Shown here piece by piece: positions 7,790 through 15,261 of a stretch of 64,000 nt of DNA. Under the pieces are notes generated by a model. It had not been told where the DNA came from, ran no database searches, and saw only the letters and a list, made by a program, of their open reading frames with translations. Location: NCBI GenBank assembly GCA_034180415.1, contig JAXFOK010000050.1, positions 62,001-126,000 of the forward strand. The letters are read 5' to 3'. Position 1 is the stretch's first letter. Every line of letters begins with the position of its first letter. A program made the translations under genes and the position numbers. Source of the stretch: CAKMMH01 sp927798255 (lineage in GTDB: Bacteria > Bdellovibrionota_C > UBA2361 > CAKMMH01).

Positions 7790-10700
7790 TTATTTACAAA
7801 CGATATTTCCAAAATCAACTACAATGTCACTTTCGTCATATTTTGGAAGCTTGATTTTACAATCATATTTACTAGATTTTACATAAAGCTTTTCTTCTCC
7901 TGTTAGGTTTGCTTGGAACGTTCCATCATCTTCAGTATATACATAGTCAGATATGCCTTTAATTTTTTGATGGCATATAGGGTTATTATCTTTATCTACT
8001 AAAACTCCAATACCTACAAATACATTCTTAACATCCCATGTGAGTTTTCCAATATTACCAGGGAATAATGTAATGTATTTTGACTTATTATCATATTCTG
8101 TTAAATCAGAGTCTTCAGTAGCTTCAATTCTAATCTTGTATGTTTTGTAAGGACTAAGAGCTATCAGAGTAGGAGTGTTAGCTTTAACTTCGGAATATTT
8201 CATATCATTAATAATTACTGAATATATACTCTTTTTATCATTCTTTAATTTTTTATCTCTAATGTTAATTATAACCATAGAATTACTTCTTTGTGGTGTC
8301 ATAATTCGTCCAAATCCATCTTCTGTTAAAATCATACTTGACTGAATAGATGCGCCATAACTAGTTTTACTATCATTATTGTAAAACTGATTATTAATAT
8401 TTCCTGTTCCATATAAATAAGGATTACCATAACCCATTCTTAAATTGTTGTTTAATGGAATATTGTTATCATTATCATATTTTGTAGCTTCAGTATCTAA
8501 CGCTAAATCAAGACCTTCATTTGTATTTGTATTTAAACCACTGTACATTAGATTATTAGTGAATTTCCCGGATTTATAAGATTCTTTGTCGAAATTTAAA
8601 CTTGCGTTATTATAAAGTTTATCACTTAGTTTTCTATTGTATTGAAGCTGTGCATTTAAACTATTATCATTTTTTCTAAAATAATAATTGGTTCTAAAGT
8701 CTAAACTTTGTGTCATATCTTGTAAAAGATTTATCTTAAACCAAGGACCAATAGCATAAGAATCATTTGTTACAAGAAAGAAATTTTCATCAAAAGTATC
8801 ACCATTTTTTTCTTTATCTCTACTTGTCGTAGTTGTATAACTTCCTTGTACACCATAACTAATATTTTTATATCCTCTTTGGATATTACCACTTATAGTT
8901 CTTCTCTTGTTTTTAATTGAATTTGCAGCAAATAGATAATGATCTCTCTTAGAATCACTAGTATAAGAGTGAGCATAGTCGTTATCGCCAGGAATTTCTG
9001 TCCATGATATACTAAAGAATGTATCTTTAAATGAACCATTTAAAGAAGCGTTATATCCCAAATCACCTTCATGTGAAACACTTGCACCAATATCAAAGAA
9101 ATAATCTCTCCAAAGTCCTCTTAAAGAAGATGACGCAATAGAAATTGAATCAGTTGCAAAAATTGAATTCTCTGTTTCTAAGAAATCATTTGCTCTTACA
9201 CGAAATCCTACTTCTAAAACAGGAACTTCAATAATGTCAGCTTTTTCTCTTCCAGAACCAGCGCTTAAATAATAAACAGGACGTTCTCTTGATGCAAGAA
9301 GTCCGCTCTTTGTAAAGAAATGAGTTTCTTTTGTAATTCTTCCATTATATTCTTCAATTTCAACATCTACCGTGTAACTACCTTGAGGGAATCTTGTTGT
9401 GTCAACTTCTTGAAGTCCATAATTTAAAATTTGATAATCAATTAATGTGCCGTTTCTATAAAATAAAACTTTTGCGGTTGATGGAACAAAAATTTCAATT
9501 TTGCTTCCTTTCGTTAAATCGCTATCTAAGAATAATTGTTCCTCAGTTTCTACTTTCATACCTAGAATATTTAAACTAGGTATGAAAGTATTGCCTTTAT
9601 TCTGTAAGAAACCACCTTTAACACTATATTTATCAACAATTGTTCCTAAATTTAGTTCTTGCACTTCATAAGAATCTTCATCATTTACATAACCTTGTGC
9701 AAGTAAAAATCTTTTTCCATAACTTGCTAACGTTTTATGTGAGAACGCATTTGTGTTAGTGTTATCGTCAATATTTCCCGATGTAAAATATGATAATCTA
9801 TTTTCTAAAGAAAATTTATTTTGAGGACTTTCAATAAGTTTATTAATCGCAAGTTGAGTTTCTGTTAAATTACCCTTATCAACATTTAATAATAATTTAA
9901 ATGAGTCTCTTTCAATAGCAATATCACCAACACCACTTATACTCTTAAAGTTAGGAATTTTTCCCTCAAGTAGTGGTTTTAATTTACTAGGATTTTTAAT
10001 TCCTTTAAGCTCAGAAATTAAATCGTCAGGTTCAGGAATTGAAAACCATTTATCTGTATAATTAACAAGTGCAAGACCTATTTGTTCACCACCTAAATAT
10101 AAATCAAATAATGTAACATCATATTCAGAAGGTTCGTTATCTGATAATTTTAAAAACTGACCATAATCGTTATTATTTTTACCATCAAGCCACCAAGGAA
10201 GAGATTCTTCTTGCTTTTGAGGAATGTTTTTGCTTGGAATTCCTGGTCCTTCCCACCAGTTTGATTTATTTTGTTTGTTTTTAAGAAGTAATAAATTATC
10301 ATCTTTTCCATTTGACTCCCACCAATTTTGATTTTTTTGCTCTTGAGGTAACTTTTTAGTTACATAATTATTTTGGGCGTTTTTAGGAGTTATCCACCAA
10401 GCTTGATTTGATTCTGATGTGTTATGTTTTTCAAGTTTTACGTCATGAACTTCATTTAAAAAATCATTGTTGTTTTTAATATTATTATTTTCTTGTATTT
10501 CATTATTAACTTTTTTTATATTATTATTATTCGTGTTTTTAAAGATTTTGGTATCTTCGACAATATTATCTCCAAAAAATTCGACATCTTCTATTAACTC
10601 TTTATTTTCTTGTATATTATTAGTTGTTGTATTACTAGGCCCTTCAAGAAGAAAATCATTAGGGTTCTTTTTTATATTTTTTACTTCTTTTTTGTCGTTA

Positions 10701-11080
10701 GTTTGTGGATCAATTTTATTGTTTAACTCACTTTCTTTTAAAGTGTTAACTTTTTCTTCTATATCTTCTTTTATATCTTTATTACCATTATCTTTGATGA
10801 TTTCTTTGATATCTTCATCATTATTATTTTTTTCTTTAATTAAAAATTCATTATATAAATCTCTTTCATTAGGATTATAATTCTTTCTTTTTTCTCTCTT
10901 TAATCTTATTATTGCTTTTTTCTTTGAAAGATTAGAAAGATCTTCAATTTTTATCTTAGAAATTTTTTCCTTAATTAAATTGGTAGAATCCTTGCTATCA
11001 TCACTATTTTTCTTTGAACATGATGAACAAAATATCAGTAAAATTAAAAATGTTAAAAAGTAAAAAAACTTATTTTTCAT
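7790..11080 (-). CDS. CS1/TcfC-type outer-membrane usher with an unusual N-terminal Trp-Trp repeat extension
   Basis: 1096 residues. The N-terminus is a hydrophobic export signal ending FCSSCSKK, which could act as a lipoprotein signal (weak lipobox). Residues about 25-310 are a low-complexity Asn/Lys/Glu linker that carries four WW pairs (at about 228, 253, 275 and 296). From about 315 the chain resembles ushers of the CS1/alternate class: DLYLGGEQIG, a beta-barrel-like repetitive region, and the plug-like segment ending RFPQGSYTVDVEIEEYNGR before FFTKSGLL. C-terminal domains follow, with FVGIGVLVDKDNNPI and a carboxypeptidase-regulatory-like end. Ushers thread fimbrial subunits through the outer membrane. 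It lies 16 bp after the chaperone gene, with no clear ribosome binding site. Confidence 0.75.
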   Translation of the reverse strand: MKNKFFYFLTFLILLIFCSSCSKKNSDDSKDSTNLIKEKISKIKIEDLSNLSKKKAIIRLKREKRKNYNPNERDLYNEFLIKEKNNNDEDIKEIIKDNGNKDIKEDIEEKVNTLKESELNNKIDPQTNDKKEVKNIKKNPNDFLLEGPSNTTTNNIQENKELIEDVEFFGDNIVEDTKIFKNTNNNNIKKVNNEIQENNNIKNNNDFLNEVHDVKLEKHNTSESNQAWWITPKNAQNNYVTKKLPQEQKNQNWWESNGKDDNLLLLKNKQNKSNWWEGPGIPSKNIPQKQEESLPWWLDGKNNNDYGQFLKLSDNEPSEYDVTLFDLYLGGEQIGLALVNYTDKWFSIPEPDDLISELKGIKNPSKLKPLLEGKIPNFKSISGVGDIAIERDSFKLLLNVDKGNLTETQLAINKLIESPQNKFSLENRLSYFTSGNIDDNTNTNAFSHKTLASYGKRFLLAQGYVNDEDSYEVQELNLGTIVDKYSVKGGFLQNKGNTFIPSLNILGMKVETEEQLFLDSDLTKGSKIEIFVPSTAKVLFYRNGTLIDYQILNYGLQEVDTTRFPQGSYTVDVEIEEYNGRITKETHFFTKSGLLASRERPVYYLSAGSGREKADIIEVPVLEVGFRVRANDFLETENSIFATDSISIASSSLRGLWRDYFFDIGASVSHEGDLGYNASLNGSFKDTFFSISWTEIPGDNDYAHSYTSDSKRDHYLFAANSIKNKRRTISGNIQRGYKNISYGVQGSYTTTTSRDKEKNGDTFDENFFLVTNDSYAIGPWFKINLLQDMTQSLDFRTNYYFRKNDNSLNAQLQYNRKLSDKLYNNASLNFDKESYKSGKFTNNLMYSGLNTNTNEGLDLALDTEATKYDNDNNIPLNNNLRMGYGNPYLYGTGNINNQFYNNDSKTSYGASIQSSMILTEDGFGRIMTPQRSNSMVIINIRDKKLKNDKKSIYSVIINDMKYSEVKANTPTLIALSPYKTYKIRIEATEDSDLTEYDNKSKYITLFPGNIGKLTWDVKNVFVGIGVLVDKDNNPICHQKIKGISDYVYTEDDGTFQANLTGEEKLYVKSSKYDCKIKLPKYDESDIVVDFGNIVCK

Positions 11081-11096
11081 TAATAAAATTTATTAA

Positions 11097-11813
11097 TTAA
11101 TACTTAATAATAATTTTTTTATATTTAGAACCTACCTTTTGTATACATTCAAAAATCTTATCTTTATCTATTGCTAATTTTAGTTCTGTATTTTGTGGAA
11201 TCCTTATATCTAAAAGGTTTTCACAATATTCTTTATCACAGCTTTTAGCTTTTAAAATATAAACGCTTCTATTTCCCTTATTTTTAAAAGTAATATGTTC
11301 TTTATCTCGAGTTATTAAAAGGGAATCAGTGATACTTAATGGGTCTACATAAACATCAACTAGTAAAGTTTGCACACTTTTAGGAGTATTAAAATCTTTA
11401 TCAAATGGTGTAAAGAAAATTTGATATTGAGCTTCGCTCTTAGCAGTTGTCGGTAAATATACTACTCTAAAAGTTTTTGATTCATTAGGACTTATTACAG
11501 TACTTTTAGGAGTAATAATTATTTCTTTAGTATCAATATATTTGGGGGAATCAAAGCTATCATTTGTTATTTTTTGAACTTTTCCTTGTATATAAAGATT
11601 ATTCTTGCTCGTATTTGTAATAATTATATTTTTTATAGGTTTTTCAGATTTTTCAAAATATAAAGTTTGCTCACTTATTTCAAAATCTGAAAATATATTT
11701 TCTGATGCATGCAAGTTATTAACTAGTAATGCAAAATTACTTAAAAGGGTAGTAATGCAAAAGAAAATTAAAAATTTATATAACTTAAGTAACCTAAAAA
11801 CTCTTTTAGTCAT
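11097..11813 (-). CDS. periplasmic fimbrial chaperone, PapD-like fold
   Basis: 238 residues with a long N-terminal signal region (hydrophobic about 10-32, then LHASENIF). The mature part has an Ig-like chaperone pattern: DFEISEQTLYFEKSEKPIKN for the first strands, IIITNTSKNNLYIQGKV, then the donor-strand region with SPNESKTFRVVYLP and a second Ig-like domain with ITFKNKGNRSVYILKAKSC. Such chaperones bind unfolded pilin subunits and pass them to the usher. It is the first gene of the locus; AGGA lies 5 nt before the ATG. Sequence conservation is low, so the call rests on fold-like pattern plus the adjacent usher. Confidence 0.65.
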   Translation of the reverse strand: MTKRVFRLLKLYKFLIFFCITTLLSNFALLVNNLHASENIFSDFEISEQTLYFEKSEKPIKNIIITNTSKNNLYIQGKVQKITNDSFDSPKYIDTKEIIITPKSTVISPNESKTFRVVYLPTTAKSEAQYQIFFTPFDKDFNTPKSVQTLLVDVYVDPLSITDSLLITRDKEHITFKNKGNRSVYILKAKSCDKEYCENLLDIRIPQNTELKLAIDKDKIFECIQKVGSKYKKIIIKY

Positions 11814-11819
11814 AAAATC

Positions 11820-12390
11820 CTATTTAAAAAACTAAATATAAAAATAAAAAACACAAAAATATATAATAATTTTAATATGTTTCTATACATTATAAAAGAT
11901 TATAAATGTGTAAAATGGTTGTGAAGATGGGGGGTGGAATAGAACGGCTTTTGGTATAAATAGCAAGTTTCTAAGGAAGCATTGATTAATGCAAAATTTT
12001 AGTCGCCCCCTTGTTGGGTCGTATGTGTGGTCGTATGTGTGGGGCATATGTGTGGGGGATTTCGTTATAATGGGGGAACTCCATCCTGGCGCCGCGTGCA
12101 AGCACGCCTTATTATATCTATTGCGGGATATTTTGAATTAATTAGTGTTTAACTAAATGAGGTAGCTCAAATCTGTATTAACCGGGTTCACTATGTTCAC
12201 CCGGCTAGCTGCACATACGTGCGTCTACAGAACTCGCGCGCCCTGGTACCACTACGCTACGCTCCGTTATGGTTCACTCTAACGGGTGCATGAGATGGTT
12301 AGTAAAAATATAAATCGCGGAAATTTTGAAATTTAATATGAAATTTAAGAGAAAAAGGAATTTGGTTAAAGGAAGTTAAAAAGTAAATGA
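11820..12390. other. gene-free 600-bp intergenic island with richer G+C, tandem repeats and stem-loops
   Basis: Between two minus-strand genes (11813 and 12425) there is no convincing reading frame. The central part (about 11930-12310) is much richer in G and C than its surroundings. It holds a short tandem repeat (12017-12053), a GC-rich self-complementary stretch GCGTGCAAGCACGC near 12094, a hairpin CCGGGT/ACCCGG (12182-12204) and a hairpin CCGTTA/TAACGG (12264-12285). I could not fit it to a tRNA, tmRNA, RNase P or 6S RNA. Confidence 0.4.
12017..12053. repeat. short tandem repeat, three copies of a 12-13 bp unit
   Basis: GGTCGTATGTGT occurs twice head to tail (12017-12028, 12029-12040), followed by a diverged third copy GGGGCATATGTGT (12041-12053). 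It is non-coding in every frame I examined. Confidence 0.7.
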
Positions 12391-12395
12391 AAAAA

Positions 12396-12415
12396 ATACC
12401 AGCTTTCGCTGGTAT
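12396..12415 (-). terminator. intrinsic terminator of the HEAT-like protein gene
   Basis: An 8-bp stem ATACCAGC/GCTGGTAT with a 4-nt loop (GAAA on the minus strand) and a run of T on the minus strand. It starts 9 bp after the stop codon at 12425. Confidence 0.85.
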
Positions 12416-12424
12416 CTTTTTCAT

Positions 12425-13474
12425 TTATTCATCTTTCATGCTCTCAGCAGCTATCTTGATTACTTCGTCGATGAAATATTTTTGAGCTTCATTAGGGTTT
12501 TGAACACCTTCTAAATAAGCTTTTGTCTCATCATCAAATAAAACATGGTCAGCTGCTTTTTCAAGGTCTAAACCTTTAATGTCGCCTTGAGGATCCTTTG
12601 AGTTAGCTAGGATATCAATAACTCTCTTAGTTCCTTCGATACCACCATTTAACATTGCCTTAATTGCAAGATGTGAATACTCATCTCTCTTTGATGCAAT
12701 CTCATCTAAAATAGGGAATGCAGAATCTTCAGGAACAACTTCACCTAAACCAATTCCTTGATCATAAAATCCGTTAGCATCACCTAAAGATTTTGTAATG
12801 TCATAAAGAATTTCAATAGCATCTTTTGTTCCTTGGTTACTTATTGCAGCAATTGTTGCTTCCTTAACATCTTCATCTGTAAGGTTCTTATATTCTTCTT
12901 TTAGATAATTTAATGATTCATTTGAAAGATTTGAAAGCTCTAATGCCTCTGTAAAGATATCTTTTTCAGTTTCATCTTTTGAATTTAATGATGCACTAAC
13001 TAGAGATTCAATATTTTCTTTTTTACCAGTTGTTGAAAGAAGCTCTGCATAATAACCTCTCTCATCATTGCTTAAACTCTTATCATTCATTAAGCCTTTA
13101 ACATCTTCATAAAATTTTGTACACCAAGCACAGTTCCCAATCATATAAAATTGCTCTAAAACAGCGTCATCATAACTTAATGCTGCTTTCCTTACTGCTG
13201 TTAAAGCTTCATCTGCAGACTTATAAACATCTACTGCTGGACGAACATCAACTTCTTCTTCTGTATCAATTATCTCTTCAACTTCGTCAGCATCGTTTTC
13301 ATCTTCAGTTTCTTCTTCTATGTCTTGCGTATCTGAATTTGAGTCTGAATCTTGAGCTGTAACTTGCTGCTTAGTGGTAGTATTATCTTGATTAGCTAAA
13401 TTTTTATTTTGTAAGAAAAAATATAGCGCTACACATATTACTATAATAAGAATAAGAACTAATAATTTCTTCAT
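12425..13474 (-). CDS. membrane-anchored protein with acidic linker, CxxC motif and helical repeats
   Basis: 349 residues; not recognised as a named family. Residues about 3-21 are a single membrane anchor (or uncleaved signal). Residues about 28-76 are a highly acidic, Gln/Ser/Asp-rich linker. The rest is alpha-helical with HEAT-like repeats (for example VKEATIAAISNQGTKDAIEIL, HLAIKAMLNGGIEGTKRVID). A CAWC pair sits at residues 115-118 in NCAWCTKFYED, which recalls thioredoxin-like CxxC sites, although the surrounding fold does not look like thioredoxin. The C-terminal part probably faces the periplasm. Ribosome binding site AAAGGA lies 8 nt before the ATG, and an intrinsic terminator follows. 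Confidence 0.6.
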   Translation of the reverse strand: MKKLLVLILIIVICVALYFFLQNKNLANQDNTTTKQQVTAQDSDSNSDTQDIEEETEDENDADEVEEIIDTEEEVDVRPAVDVYKSADEALTAVRKAALSYDDAVLEQFYMIGNCAWCTKFYEDVKGLMNDKSLSNDERGYYAELLSTTGKKENIESLVSASLNSKDETEKDIFTEALELSNLSNESLNYLKEEYKNLTDEDVKEATIAAISNQGTKDAIEILYDITKSLGDANGFYDQGIGLGEVVPEDSAFPILDEIASKRDEYSHLAIKAMLNGGIEGTKRVIDILANSKDPQGDIKGLDLEKAADHVLFDDETKAYLEGVQNPNEAQKYFIDEVIKIAAESMKDE

Positions 13475-13582
13475 ATTAAAATCCTTTAATAAAAAACAAT
13501 ACCAAATAAACTTACATACACGAAAAGTATAAAGTATATATAAGATATAAAAAACTAAAATAGCAAACTTTTAAAGTTAGAT

Positions 13583-13647
13583 ATCTTTCAAAACATAATA
13601 TAATTCTACAGATTAAAAAATCTACATTAAATTACACTTTGAAAGAT
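13583..13647. other. nested inverted repeat in an intergenic gap
   Basis: Outer arms ATCTTTCAAA (13583-13592) and TTTGAAAGAT (13638-13647) are perfectly complementary, and an inner AGATT/AATCT pair (13610-13623) would form a second hairpin. There is no T tract on either side, so it is not a typical terminator. It lies between two minus-strand surface protein genes. Confidence 0.45.
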
Positions 13648-13716
13648 ACCCGACCTTAAATTTAAAAACTAATAAGCATTCAATATACTTAAAGCTTTAG
13701 CTATTTTATAACTAGT

Positions 13717-14190
13717 TTAGTTTGCACGCAATGTAAAAATTTTACTTGGTAATGAAAAATTGTTTCCATTAAATGCTGTAAGTTGTAAATATACAATTTT
13801 GTCTCTTGGAATGTTCTTTAATATGTATCTGTATACTTTATTGTATACAGGGTCAGCAACTTCTTGAAGCTCGTTTGACATTAACTTAATTTTATTATCT
13901 AGACTATTTTCACTAAACCCATAGCTTAAAATAAATCCCTCAGTTGGTTCATTAGGGATTAGCCACAAAATTTCAATATCTGAAATGTTTGAAGTTGAAA
14001 AACTACCATTATTTTGTAAAACATTGTTTAAATTATCTTGAACTTGTGCTGCTTCAGTAACTTGAGCATTATTATTAGGATTATTTCCTTGAGAGTTTTC
14101 AATATTTGAACCTGAAGTATTAAAAATAGAGCAGGCAGAGAGAAACAATAAACTTAAAATAAAACTTTTCTTTAAAGATATTTTTTTCAT
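13717..14190 (-). CDS. small lipoprotein, fibronectin-III-like surface domain
   Basis: 157 residues. The signal peptide ends with the lipobox FLSAC (Cys near residue 20), so it is probably an outer-membrane lipoprotein. A Gln/Asn-rich spacer follows (about 25-60), and then a beta-rich domain with SDIEILWLIPNEPTEGFILSY-like strands and LQLTAFNGNNFSLPS, which resembles a single fibronectin type III module. An in-frame ATG two codons upstream (14196) lies only 3 nt after AAGGA; the ATG at 14190 is 9 nt from it and is preferred. The function is unknown. Confidence 0.6.
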   Translation of the reverse strand: MKKISLKKSFILSLLFLSACSIFNTSGSNIENSQGNNPNNNAQVTEAAQVQDNLNNVLQNNGSFSTSNISDIEILWLIPNEPTEGFILSYGFSENSLDNKIKLMSNELQEVADPVYNKVYRYILKNIPRDKIVYLQLTAFNGNNFSLPSKIFTLRAN

Positions 14191-14312
14191 ATGCATATGT
14201 CCTTAATAAACAATATTATATATAGATATTTTACTTATATTTTAAAGAATTTTGCAATATTTAAATTAATTTCACTTTTAAATAATTAATTTCTACTATA
14301 TTTTATAATTTC

Positions 14313-15086
14313 ATGAGTAAAAAAACAGAAGTTATCAATATTTTTTCAAAAGTAGCTAATAAATATGACTTTATAAATAATGTTATAAGCTTTGGCATCC
14401 ATAAATTATGGGAAAAAAAATTACTTTCAAAAATTAGCTTAAATATAACTAAAGGAAATTCTTATCAAAATGCTCTCGATTTATGTACCGGAACGGGGGC
14501 CTTATTATATAAGTTAAGTTTAGTTAGTAAGAATTTATATGCACTCGATATCTCAAATGAAATGCTTGATATTGCAAAAAAAAGACTAAACAAAATATAT
14601 GACGATATTAATGACAAAAATAAGTTAGAAAATATTAAATTTTATCAAGGTGAAGCAGAAAATTTACCATTTAAGGATAACTTCTTCGATTTAATCGTAG
14701 TTTCATATGGAGTTAGAAATTTTTATGATCTAAATAAAGGACTTCAAGAAATATATAGATGCTTATCAAAAAATGGAATAGCTTACATATTAGAATTTGG
14801 GAAACCAATCTTATTTACAAAATTATACAAAAAATCATTTTCAAGATATCTTTGTAAGTTATGGCAAAAATTATTTATCTTTTACTTTTCAAAAATTATG
14901 CCACTAATTGTTAGAATTTTTTCAAAGGATACTAACTCATATAGATATTTATCAAAGAGCGCTCTAAGTTTTCCTTCAGATGAGGAATTTGTCAAAATTT
15001 TATCTCAAAACGGCCTTCATTGCTCAAAATGTGATGCGATGCTAGGAGGCTTTGTATACCTTTATACTTGTAACATAGATAAATAA
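14313..15086 (+). CDS. ubiE: demethylmenaquinone/ubiquinone methyltransferase UbiE/MenG
   Basis: 257 residues, normal length. SAM-dependent C-methyltransferase acting in quinone synthesis. Family motifs: NIFSKVANKYDFINNVISFG near the N-terminus, SAM motif I ALDLCTGTGALL, LDISNEMLDIAK, the EAENLPFKDNFFD region, SYGVRNFYDLNKGLQE, and the closing LGGFVYLYT. No clear ribosome binding site is seen. The surrounding genes are unrelated surface proteins, so it stands alone. Menaquinone versus ubiquinone substrate cannot be told from this sequence. Confidence 0.9.
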   Translation: MSKKTEVINIFSKVANKYDFINNVISFGIHKLWEKKLLSKISLNITKGNSYQNALDLCTGTGALLYKLSLVSKNLYALDISNEMLDIAKKRLNKIYDDINDKNKLENIKFYQGEAENLPFKDNFFDLIVVSYGVRNFYDLNKGLQEIYRCLSKNGIAYILEFGKPILFTKLYKKSFSRYLCKLWQKLFIFYFSKIMPLIVRIFSKDTNSYRYLSKSALSFPSDEEFVKILSQNGLHCSKCDAMLGGFVYLYTCNIDK

Positions 15087-15261
15087 TTACATGTTTTCTC
15101 AAAACGATTTTTTTATGCGTTTTGTAATAATTTTGTAATATATCATTTTTTAAACATCTTATATTGATATTTAACATCATATTATTAGCTTCTTCATGTA
15201 AAGAAGAAAAGAGAATTTTGGTTGATTTTAATTTAATTATTTAATTTAAGGAAAAATTAAA

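Noticed and set aside
10467..10880. Long plus-strand open frame opposite the usher gene
   Set aside because: It lies wholly inside the Asn/Lys/Glu-rich linker of the usher on the other strand; its Leu/Ser/Phe-rich translation is the mirror of that composition and it has no ribosome binding site.
11883..12101. 72-codon minus-strand frame in the 11.9-12.1 kb island
   Set aside because: It runs through the tandem repeat and GC-rich hairpins, has no ribosome binding site and no protein-like pattern.
12180..12290. tRNA-like words (GGTTCAC, GTTAGAG)
   Set aside because: The D-arm, anticodon arm and T-arm could not be placed with normal spacing in either strand, and no CCA-ready acceptor stem is formed.
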